Assembly (NCBI GenBank): GCA_016793305.1
Contig: JAEUHU010000163.1
Location: forward strand, 1 to 46,391
Source of the DNA: Planctomycetota bacterium
GTDB taxonomy: Bacteria > Planctomycetota > UBA1135 > UBA2386
Length of the DNA: 46,391 nt
Reading direction: 5' to 3'
Shown: positions 39,809 to 46,391 of the stretch, piece by piece
Position numbering within the stretch: position 1 is the stretch's first letter
Layout of the letters: each line of letters opens with the position of its first letter
Position numbers and translations under genes: made by a program
The notes under the pieces: model-generated
The model's input: only the letters and a program-made list of their open reading frames with translations
Told to the model about the DNA's origin: nothing
The model's database searches: none

Positions 39809-42061
39809 ATGAAGAGTCTCCGTTCTCTCGCCCTGATTCCTCTCGCCGTTGCCGCTGCCTGCGCCCGCCACTCCGGTGAGATCGCCCAGCTCGGCCTGTC
39901 CGACATCCCCCTGTTCGAGACGCGCATCGACATCACCACCGGCACCTTCGACCACGCCGACTTCCGGGTCGCGGACTTCGACGGGGACGGGCAACTCGAC
40001 ATGGCGGTTCTCAGCGTGACCGGGGCGTTGCGCATCCTGCTGGGCGATGGCACCAGCTTCGCCACGGGGCAGTCGCTGCAGGTTCAGGGTCGACCGTGGT
40101 GGATCCGGGGCGCCGACCTCGATGGCGACCAGGACGAAGACCTGGTCGTGCTGAGCAGTGAGCCGGGTACCGCTCAGGTCTGGTTGAACAACGGCACCGG
40201 CACCTTCGAGCAAGGCCAGGCGCTCGAAACCGACGTGGACGCGCTGTCCCTCGAGATCGGCGACTTCGATGGCGACGGGATCGACGACCTGGCGATCTCC
40301 CGGCCGAACGCGGCCACGGTGATCGTCGCCTTCGGCAACGGCAACGGCACGTTCGGGAATCAGCTGAGCCTGACGCTGCCCGGTGGTGGGCGGGCGTTCA
40401 CGGTGCTCGCCGGCGACGCGACGCGCGACGGCGTGGACGACCTGATCGTCAGTGATCCGGACACGGGCCGCATAGTCGTCTACGACGGGCTGCCCCAGGG
40501 CTACTTCGGCGGCAGTTTCTGCGAGCTGCGCGTCGGCTTCGGGCCGAGTGCTTGCTCGCTCGGCGATCTGAGCGGGGACGGGGCGGCGGACCTGGTGGTC
40601 TCGGCACTCGAAGGCAAGCGCTACGTCGTCATCACCGACATCCTCGGTCCGGTGGGCAAGGGCCAGTTCTTCGATGGAGCACTTCCGGGAGGGATCGAGC
40701 TGCCGTTCCTGCGGGAATGCGACTACCTGTCGTTCGAGATTCCGGTGTCCGGGCGCGCTGGCCTTTCGGCAGTCGCAGACGTCACCGGCGACGGCCTGCC
40801 GGATCTGATCGGTTGCTTGCAGTTCGAGAACCAGGTCGTGGTGGCCCCGCAGGTGGTGGGCGGCGACTATTCGGAGCAGTTCCAGTTCGACTCACTCGGG
40901 CGAGCGACCCGTCCGTTCGTCACCGACGTCGACGGCAACGGCAAGAACGATCTGCTGGTCCTCTCGGCCCTTGCCGATCGCATCAACCTCTGGCTCGCCC
41001 GGGACTCGGGCCGCCTCGCCGGTGGACGCAACTACTCGTCAGGCATCGCCGGTTCGAATTGGATCGAGTCCGCCGACTTCGATGGCGACGGCTCGGGCGA
41101 GATCGCCGCAGGCAGTGTCGAGGACACGAAGGTCAGCTTCCTCGGCCGCGGGAATGACGATTCCCTGGTTGTCGAAGCCGTGGTCGAGATCGGCGCGTCG
41201 GTCAGGCAGCTCAAGAGCGCCGACCTCGACGGCGACGGCCGGGTGGATCTCGTGGTCGGCATCGAAGGTGGCGTGCGCATCCTCCGCAATCTCTCGACTG
41301 GCGGTTCCTACGACTTCGAGCAGGTCGTGGCCCCGCTGACGATCGGCAGCACCGCGTTCCCGTTCGGCATCGCGGTCGCGGACCTGGATCGCGATGGAGA
41401 CTTCGACTTGGCCGTGTGCGACGTGGTTGGTGGTGGGCTGCACTTGTTGCCGGGTACCCCGACGCCGTTCGTGTTCGACGCGGCGACCGTGATCGACCTC
41501 GGCGGCGGCCCGATCGACGTGGCGGCCGCGGACTTCACCGGCGATGGCCTTCAGGATCTCGCGGTTTCGCGCTTCTACCAGTCGGACATCCGGGTCCTGC
41601 GCAACGACGGCGGGTTCGCATTCAGCTCGCTGCTGGCCGTGCCGCTCGGTCTCAATGACAATCCGAACTACCTCGTCACCGCCGACTTCAACCGCGACGG
41701 ACGCTCTGACCTGGTGGTCAGTCGGGCTGCTCCAGGGACGATCTCGGTGCTGTTCGGTTCTGACAACGGCTTCAGCGGCCAAGCCTACGAGGCCGGCTTC
41801 AACCCGACGGCCCTGATGGCCCAGGACCTGAGCGGCGACGGGGTGCCCGACATCCTGGTGACCTCGATGGTGGGCGGCGACTTCCGCGTCATGGTGGGCG
41901 ACGGCGTCGGCGGCTTCCCCACGCTGTTGACCTACCCCGGCACCTCCGGCGCCTCGGATGCACTGCTGCAGGACATGACCGGCGACGGGGTCGCGGATCT
42001 GCTGATCGGCAGCATCGTCGGCAACCGAATCTCCCTGGTACGCAACATCACCGAGAACTGA
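39809..42061 (+). CDS. FG-GAP/VCBS repeat lipoprotein
   Basis: 750 residues from ATG 39809. MKSLRSLALIPLAVAAAC is a lipoprotein-type leader (Cys18, weak lipobox). The rest is about a dozen FG-GAP repeats, each with the calcium-binding DxDGDGxxD loop: ADFDGDGQLDMAVLS, ADLDGDQDEDLVVLS, GDFDGDGIDDLAISR, ADVTGDGLPDLIG, TDVDGNGKNDLLVLS, ADFNRDGRSDLVVS, QDLSGDGVPDILV, QDMTGDGVADLLIG. This forms an integrin-alpha-like seven-bladed (or double) propeller on the cell surface. Such proteins are abundant in planctomycetes, function mostly unknown. A TACGCT box lies 32 bases upstream. A 185-base gap precedes it and only two bases separate it from the next gene. Confidence 0.88.
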   Translation: MKSLRSLALIPLAVAAACARHSGEIAQLGLSDIPLFETRIDITTGTFDHADFRVADFDGDGQLDMAVLSVTGALRILLGDGTSFATGQSLQVQGRPWWIRGADLDGDQDEDLVVLSSEPGTAQVWLNNGTGTFEQGQALETDVDALSLEIGDFDGDGIDDLAISRPNAATVIVAFGNGNGTFGNQLSLTLPGGGRAFTVLAGDATRDGVDDLIVSDPDTGRIVVYDGLPQGYFGGSFCELRVGFGPSACSLGDLSGDGAADLVVSALEGKRYVVITDILGPVGKGQFFDGALPGGIELPFLRECDYLSFEIPVSGRAGLSAVADVTGDGLPDLIGCLQFENQVVVAPQVVGGDYSEQFQFDSLGRATRPFVTDVDGNGKNDLLVLSALADRINLWLARDSGRLAGGRNYSSGIAGSNWIESADFDGDGSGEIAAGSVEDTKVSFLGRGNDDSLVVEAVVEIGASVRQLKSADLDGDGRVDLVVGIEGGVRILRNLSTGGSYDFEQVVAPLTIGSTAFPFGIAVADLDRDGDFDLAVCDVVGGGLHLLPGTPTPFVFDAATVIDLGGGPIDVAAADFTGDGLQDLAVSRFYQSDIRVLRNDGGFAFSSLLAVPLGLNDNPNYLVTADFNRDGRSDLVVSRAAPGTISVLFGSDNGFSGQAYEAGFNPTALMAQDLSGDGVPDILVTSMVGGDFRVMVGDGVGGFPTLLTYPGTSGASDALLQDMTGDGVADLLIGSIVGNRISLVRNITEN

Positions 42062-42063
42062 GC

Positions 42064-43014
42064 GTGAACGACGGGTTGATGGGGGTGGTCCTCGCCGCCG
42101 GCAAGGGCACGAGGATGCGCCCCTTCTCGGAGCAGTGGCCGAAGCCGGTGCTGCCGGTGCTCGGCAAGCCGCTGGTCGCCTACCAGCTCGAGATGATGGC
42201 CGCACTGGGCATCTCTCGCGTCGTGGTGGTGATCGGCCATCTCGGCCACGAAGTCGTGCGCGCGCTCGGCGACGGCAGTCGGTACGGTCTGTCGATCCGC
42301 TACGTCGAACAGGAGGAGACGCTCGGCATCGCCCACGCCGTGTCGCGCCTCGAGGGTCACGTCGACCAGCCGTTCTTCCTGTTCCTCGGCGACATCTTCT
42401 TCGTCACCCAGAACCTCGGCAGCATGCTCGAGCGCTTCCGGCGTGGGAAGCTCGGTGGCGTGCTCGCCTGCCGTCGCGAGCCGAGCCTCGAGGCGATTCG
42501 TCGGAACTTCGTGGTGATGACCGACGAGCACGCCCGTGTGCACCGGGTCGTCGAGAAGCCTCGCCACCCGCGCACGGACCTGAAGGGCTGCGGCATCTAC
42601 CTGTTCGACCAGTCGTTCTTCGACGCCGTGCGGCGCACGCCGCGCACCGCGATGAGGAACGAGTACGAGATCACCGACGCGATCCAGATCTTCCTCGACG
42701 ACGGCTACCCGGTCGAAGCCGCCGAGGTCGTCGAGGCCGACATGAACGTCAGCTACCCGGCCGACCTGCTCGACCTCAACCTGCGCCTGCTGCAGCAGAG
42801 TGGGCAGGAGAACTGGCTCGGCGACGGAGTCCAATGCGCCAGGACCAGCCGCCTCACGCGCAGCGTGGCGATGGCCGGCGCCGAGATCGGGCCCGACTGC
42901 GAGCTCACGGAGTGCCTGCTGTTCCCTGGGGCGCGTGTGCCGGCCGGCCGGGTGCGCCGCCGGTCGATCTTCACCGCCGATGCCGAGATCCGGTGCGCGG
43001 GCGACGAGGCGTGA
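42064..43014 (+). CDS. Sugar-1-phosphate nucleotidyltransferase
   Basis: 316 residues. Transfers a nucleotide from NTP to a sugar 1-phosphate, giving an NDP-sugar for polysaccharide or glycoconjugate synthesis. N-terminal signature VVLAAGKGTRMRPFSEQWPKPVLPVLGKP (substrate and Mg2+ site), FLFLGDIFF (metal Asp), VVEKPRHPRTDL and GIYLFDQSFF as in RmlA/GalU-like and glucose-1-phosphate thymidylyltransferases. A short left-handed helix-like end (VAMAGAEIGPDCELTECLLFPGA) suggests the longer subgroup. NTP and sugar cannot be told from this. GTG 42064 is two bases after the FG-GAP stop; ATG 42079 is an alternative that keeps the motif. Confidence 0.9.
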   Translation: MNDGLMGVVLAAGKGTRMRPFSEQWPKPVLPVLGKPLVAYQLEMMAALGISRVVVVIGHLGHEVVRALGDGSRYGLSIRYVEQEETLGIAHAVSRLEGHVDQPFFLFLGDIFFVTQNLGSMLERFRRGKLGGVLACRREPSLEAIRRNFVVMTDEHARVHRVVEKPRHPRTDLKGCGIYLFDQSFFDAVRRTPRTAMRNEYEITDAIQIFLDDGYPVEAAEVVEADMNVSYPADLLDLNLRLLQQSGQENWLGDGVQCARTSRLTRSVAMAGAEIGPDCELTECLLFPGARVPAGRVRRRSIFTADAEIRCAGDEA

Positions 43015-43016
43015 TC

Positions 43017-43022
43017 TAGCAT
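43017..43022 (+). promoter_or_regulatory. Putative -10 box of the amidohydrolase gene (near-leaderless)
   Basis: TAGCAT ends seven bases before ATG 43030 and begins two bases after the preceding stop codon. The same hexamer stands at 3752-3757 upstream of another exported protein. No -35 recognised. Confidence 0.35.
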
Positions 43023-43029
43023 CGCGGGC

Positions 43030-44682
43030 ATGTTGCTCGCGACCCTGCTCGCCGTCTCCGTTGCTGGTCCGTCGCTGTTGCCGCAGCTTTCACCCCGCTC
43101 CGCCTCCGGCAATCTGCTGCTGGTCGGAGGACGGGTCCACACCGGCACGAACGTCGACTGGCCGGGACCCGTGAACAGCTTCGGCGGCCGGCTGCGCAAC
43201 GACGATGCGCTCGATCCCGCCGTCGATGCGGTGCGGATCGAGCTGCCCTCCGATGCGTTCGTGATGCCCGGTCTGCAGGACGCCCACGGCCATCTGCTCG
43301 GGCTCGGCAGCCTGCTGGCCGAGGTCGACCTGGTCGGTACCACGTCGTTCGACCAGGTGGTCCAGCGGGTCGCCGAGCGCGCGGCCACGCAGCCTGCCGG
43401 CAGCTGGGTGATCGGCCGCGGCTGGGACCAGAACGACTGGGCCGAAACGACGATGCCGCACCACCGCGCGCTGTCCTCTGTGGTGCCGAACCACCCGGTC
43501 TGGCTGGTGCGTGTCGACGGGCATGCCGGCCTCGCCAACGCGCTGGCACTGCAGCGAGCCGGCGTGACGAAGGCGAGCGTGGTCGCTGGAGGTGGCGAGA
43601 TCCTGCGCGACGGCGACGGCGAACCGACCGGCGTGCTGGTCGATGCGGCGATGGCGGCGATTCCGCTGCCGGCGCCGACCCAGGAGCAGCGCCGCGAACG
43701 CTTGCTGGCCGCCCAGCGCGAGTGCCTGCGGCACGGGCTCACCTGCGTGCACGACGCAGGCGTCGATGCCGCGACCTTGCAGGCGATGGTCGAACTGCAT
43801 CGCGACGGCCAGTGGTGGCTTCGCACCTACGTGATGCTCGATCCGAACGAACGGGACCTGATCGCGCGCGGGCCGTGGCAGACGCCCGACGGTCGCATCA
43901 CGGTTCGTGCCGTCAAGGCCTACGCCGACGGCGCGCTCGGTTCGCGCGGGGCCGCCCTGCTCGAGGCCTACCAGGATGCGCCGGGCAAGCGCGGGCTCGT
44001 CGGCATGCCGAAGGGTTCGATCCAGGTCCTGGCGCAGTTCTGCGCCGAGCACGAGATGCAGCTGTGCATGCATGCGATCGGCGACGCGGCCAATCGCGCC
44101 GTGCTGGATGCCTACGCCGCGGTCGGCAAGCCGGGCGATCGGGTGGCCAGGCGGTTGCGCTTCCGCATCGAGCATGCGCAGGTGCTGGCCGAGGACGACT
44201 TCGCGCGCTTCGCCCAGCTGGGCGTGTTGCCGTCGATGCAGCCGACCCACCTGACGTCGGACATGCCGTGGGCAGCACAGCGCCTCGGCCCCGAGCGCAC
44301 GGCCCGGGCCTATGCGTGGACGCGGTTCCACCGGCTGGGTGTGATCGTTCCGTTCGGCAGCGACTTCCCGGTCGAGTCGGTGGACCCGCGGCGCGGGCTG
44401 TTCGCCGCGGTGACGACGCGGGGCGTCGGCGGCGCACCGGGTCCGGGCTTCCGGCCCGAGCAGCGGCTGTCGCGCGAGCAGGCGATCCGCGGGTTCACCC
44501 TGCATGCCGCCCACGCGAGCTTCGCCGAGCGGGACCTCGGCACGCTGGAGGTCGGGAAGGTCGCCGACCTGACGGTGTTCGACCGCGACCTGCGCAGCTG
44601 CAGCGACGACGATCTGTTGGAGGCGAAGGTCCTGCTGACGGTCATCGGCGGGCAGGTGGTCTACGACGGCCGGGACCGGTAG
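43030..44682 (+). CDS. Secreted amidohydrolase (amidohydrolase-3/YtcJ type)
   Basis: 550 residues. MLLATLLAVSVAGPSLLPQL looks like a signal peptide. TIM-barrel amidohydrolase with the usual order: N-terminal beta part LLLVGGRVHTGT, metal motif MPGLQDAHGHLLGLGS, bridging-lysine region VRAVKAYADGALGSRGA, MHAIGDAANR (His), RFRIEHAQVL (His), and the final metal Asp in VPFGSDFPVES. The C-terminal strand (LEVGKVADLTVFDRD) is typical. YtcJ/NfdA-like enzymes cleave N-substituted formamides and other amides; the real substrate is unknown. An exported member is less common. Followed by larE after 13 bases. Confidence 0.92.
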   Translation: MLLATLLAVSVAGPSLLPQLSPRSASGNLLLVGGRVHTGTNVDWPGPVNSFGGRLRNDDALDPAVDAVRIELPSDAFVMPGLQDAHGHLLGLGSLLAEVDLVGTTSFDQVVQRVAERAATQPAGSWVIGRGWDQNDWAETTMPHHRALSSVVPNHPVWLVRVDGHAGLANALALQRAGVTKASVVAGGGEILRDGDGEPTGVLVDAAMAAIPLPAPTQEQRRERLLAAQRECLRHGLTCVHDAGVDAATLQAMVELHRDGQWWLRTYVMLDPNERDLIARGPWQTPDGRITVRAVKAYADGALGSRGAALLEAYQDAPGKRGLVGMPKGSIQVLAQFCAEHEMQLCMHAIGDAANRAVLDAYAAVGKPGDRVARRLRFRIEHAQVLAEDDFARFAQLGVLPSMQPTHLTSDMPWAAQRLGPERTARAYAWTRFHRLGVIVPFGSDFPVESVDPRRGLFAAVTTRGVGGAPGPGFRPEQRLSREQAIRGFTLHAAHASFAERDLGTLEVGKVADLTVFDRDLRSCSDDDLLEAKVLLTVIGGQVVYDGRDR

Positions 44683-44695
44683 AACGAAAGCCCCG

Positions 44696-45535
44696 ATGCT
44701 GCCCGCGACCGCCGTCCTGCCGTTCGAAGAGAAGCTCGCGTTGTTGCGCAACCACCTCGCGACCCTGCCTGGAGCCGTCGTCGCCTTCTCCGGCGGTGTC
44801 GACTCGACCGCGCTGCTGCACGCCTGCCACCGCGAGCTCGGCGAGCGCACCGTCGCGGTCACCGCCGACTCGCCATCGCTGCCGCGGGCCGAACTGGCCG
44901 AAGCGCAGGCCTTGGCGCGCGACCTCGGCGTGCGGCACGTGGTGCTGCCGACCCACGAACTGGAGCGACCCGGCTATCGCCAGAACGCCGGGGATCGCTG
45001 CTACCACTGCAAGAAGGAGCTGTTCGTCACGGTGGCCCGGCAGCGGACCTCGATCGCACCGGCCGACTGGGCGGTGGTCTACGGGGCCATCACCGACGAC
45101 CTCGGCGACCACCGGCCGGGGCAGCGCGCCGCGGCCGAACACGGCGTGCTCGCACCGCTGGTCGACGCCGGCTTCGCCAAGACCGACGTGCGGCGCTACA
45201 GCCGCGAGGTCGGCCTGCGCACCGCCGACAAGGCGAGCTTCGCCTGCCTGTCGTCCCGCGTGCCCTACGGCTCGCCGATCGATGCGGCCGTTCTGGCCCG
45301 CATCGAGGCCGCGGAGCAGGTGCTGCGCGGGCACGGCTTCCGGCAGTTCCGGGTGCGGCACCACGATCGCCTGGCGCGGGTCGAAGTGGGGCCGAGCGAG
45401 CTCGAGCGCGCCTTCGCGCTGCGCGAGCCGTTGCGCGCTGGCATCCTGGCCGCGGGCTACACGTTCGTGGCCCTCGACCTGTTCGGCTACCGATCCGGTG
45501 GCCTCAACGATCTGTTGCCGCAGGAGTCTTCGTGA
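44696..45535 (+). CDS. larE: LarE-type ATP-dependent sulfur transferase
   Basis: 279 residues. PP-loop ATP pyrophosphatase SGGVDST (32-38) adenylates a carboxylate on the pyridinium cofactor precursor; a cysteine then gives up its sulfur in the synthesis of the nickel-pincer (NPN) cofactor of lactate racemase-type enzymes. Cys184 in KASFACLSSRVPYG lines up with the sacrificial Cys176 of Lactobacillus plantarum LarE. No cysteines near the C-terminus, so not the iron-sulfur (three-Cys) variety. Also present: DRCYHCKKELF and GITDD-like GAITDDLGDHRPG. The C-terminal FGYRSGGLN is typical. LarB and LarC, the partners, are not in the window. Overlaps the M28 gene (GTGA). Confidence 0.9.
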   Translation: MLPATAVLPFEEKLALLRNHLATLPGAVVAFSGGVDSTALLHACHRELGERTVAVTADSPSLPRAELAEAQALARDLGVRHVVLPTHELERPGYRQNAGDRCYHCKKELFVTVARQRTSIAPADWAVVYGAITDDLGDHRPGQRAAAEHGVLAPLVDAGFAKTDVRRYSREVGLRTADKASFACLSSRVPYGSPIDAAVLARIEAAEQVLRGHGFRQFRVRHHDRLARVEVGPSELERAFALREPLRAGILAAGYTFVALDLFGYRSGGLNDLLPQESS

Positions 45536-46391
45536 AAATCTGGTGGTGGAGCGGTGGTGCGTTGCTGTTGGTCTGTGCCATCGCCCCGGCCCAGGGCACG
45601 GCGATCACCGAAGAACGCGTCCGGGAGACGGTCGGTTGGCTCGCTGCCGACGAACGCCGCGGGCGCGACACCGGCAGCCCAGAACTCGTCGCCGCCGGGG
45701 AGTGGATCGCGGCCCGGTTCGCCGCCGCGGGTCTGCAGCAGCTGCAGGAAGGGAGCTGGTACCACACGTTCCCGATGGCCGGCCACACGATCGACTCGAC
45801 GGCCGTCGTGGTGAAGCTGACCCGCAAGCTGCGCGACGACACGAAGGTGTTCGAGCTCGTGGCCGACGTCGACGTGCGGCAACGCAGTGCTGCCGACGCG
45901 CTCGCCGGCACCGACGATCCGTGCACGGTGGCGTTGTTCGACGACCCGGTGCTGCAGCGGCTGTTGACGGCACGCAGCGCACGCGCGCCGATCGTCGTCG
46001 AGATCCCGACCGACCATCCCGCCTGGCTCGCTGCGGCTGGGCGACACGCCGTGCTGGGCAAGGTTCGGCAGGCCTCGCGGCCGGTGTTCTACGTGCGGCC
46101 GGGGCTGCTGCCGGCGAAGCCGAGCGAGGGCGACCAGCCGACCTGGACGGTGACCTGGAGCACGGCCGCCGCCGAAGCCGCCGAGGTGCCGCAGCACAAC
46201 GTGCTGGCCCTGTGGCCGGGCACCGACAAGAAGGACGAGTTCGTGGTGGTCAGCGCCCACTACGACCACATCGGCGTCGGGCGGGCCGTCGACGGGGATG
46301 CGATCCACAACGGTGCGGACGACAACGCCACGGGTACCACCGGGGTGCTGTTGTTGGCCGAGGCGCTGGCGAAGCTGCCGCCGTGCCGGCG
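45532..46391 (+). CDS. M28-family zinc aminopeptidase (3' end outside window)
   Basis: At least 286 residues, open to the window edge. GTG 45532 overlaps the larE stop and gives MKIWWWSGGALLLVCAIAPAQG, a signal peptide. Then an N-terminal region (RVRETVGWLAADERRGRDTG, SPELVAAGEWIAARFAAAGLQ) typical of exported M28 peptidases, an inserted PA-like domain, and the catalytic opening VVVSAHYDHIGVG with the first zinc His and an Asp, followed by HNGADDNATGTTG with the bridging Asp. The remaining zinc ligands and the catalytic glutamate lie downstream. Releases N-terminal amino acids outside the cytoplasm. Cut by the window end, not a natural truncation. Confidence 0.88.
   Translation, partial: MKIWWWSGGALLLVCAIAPAQGTAITEERVRETVGWLAADERRGRDTGSPELVAAGEWIAARFAAAGLQQLQEGSWYHTFPMAGHTIDSTAVVVKLTRKLRDDTKVFELVADVDVRQRSAADALAGTDDPCTVALFDDPVLQRLLTARSARAPIVVEIPTDHPAWLAAAGRHAVLGKVRQASRPVFYVRPGLLPAKPSEGDQPTWTVTWSTAAAEAAEVPQHNVLALWPGTDKKDEFVVVSAHYDHIGVGRAVDGDAIHNGADDNATGTTGVLLLAEALAKLPPCR

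Noticed and set aside
1..46391. Mobile elements, prophage, CRISPR arrays or toxin-antitoxin pairs
   Set aside because: No transposase, integrase, phage structural gene, regularly spaced repeat array or paired small toxin gene was recognised. The tRNA genes show no flanking direct repeat that would mark an integrated element.

Overview
This is a gene-dense, GC-rich bacterial chromosome segment with 41 protein genes (the first and last cut by the window edges) and two tRNA genes. Several features point to Planctomycetota or a close relative. These are many large secreted proteins and lipoproteins, a long-form CcsA, an ECF sigma factor, an FG-GAP repeat lipoprotein, a divergent Dxs, few Shine-Dalgarno sequences, and a secreted protein whose C-terminal module resembles one repeated across planctomycete exported proteins. 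That assignment is inference from protein style; no marker such as 16S rRNA is present. No insertion sequences, integrases, phage genes or CRISPR arrays were seen, so this looks like ordinary chromosomal backbone.

Layout. 1-7245: end of a cytochrome c assembly gene (ccsA), convergent folD, a rhomboid protease, a large secreted protein and serS. 7275-10543 (minus strand): a tightly overlapping pseudopilin operon of type II secretion style, gspG - GspG-like - gspH - gspI - gspJ. 10671-14825: S9 peptidase, a coupled thioredoxin-fold/TPR lipoprotein and an NHL-type propeller protein. 14850-17027 (minus): comEC. 17073-19074: coaD - RidA - membrane protein, each overlapping the next. 19080-20219 (minus): thioredoxin-like protein without a CxxC. 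20285-24883: a two-ATPase ABC protein coupled to a degenerate M16-like secreted protein, then an MglA-like GTPase fused to a histidine kinase. 24957-25296: divergent tRNA-Lys(CTT) and tRNA-His(GTG) genes with recognisable promoters and a strong terminator for tRNA-Lys. 25453-31091: ECF sigma factor, pseudo-receiver protein and secreted or lipid-anchored proteins. 31153-39623: a long operon with ispA - dxs - nadK - RlmI-like methyltransferase - thiS - thiG - CPBP protease - gamma carbonic anhydrase. 39809-46391: FG-GAP lipoprotein, sugar nucleotidyltransferase, secreted amidohydrolase, larE and a truncated M28 peptidase.

How genes work together. The dxs operon joins the maker of 1-deoxyxylulose 5-phosphate (DXP) to genes of both pathways that draw on it: thiazole synthesis (ThiS/ThiG, direct use) and isoprenoids (IspA, further downstream). 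The pseudopilin operon supplies the tip and shaft of a type II-like pseudopilus whose other parts lie elsewhere. Twelve adjacent pairs overlap by 1-4 bases (ATGA, GTGA or TGATG), so translational coupling is the rule.

The strongest candidate for something new is the protein at 23042-24883. It has a complete MglA-type small GTPase domain, including a residue aligned with MglA Gln82 but Ser at the position of catalytic Arg53. This is joined through an acidic linker and a coiled coil to a soluble histidine kinase. Others are a GspG paralogue that has lost its prepilin signal, a GspJ with a collagen-like tail, a FolD lacking the cyclohydrolase lysine, and two thioredoxin-fold proteins lacking their cysteines.
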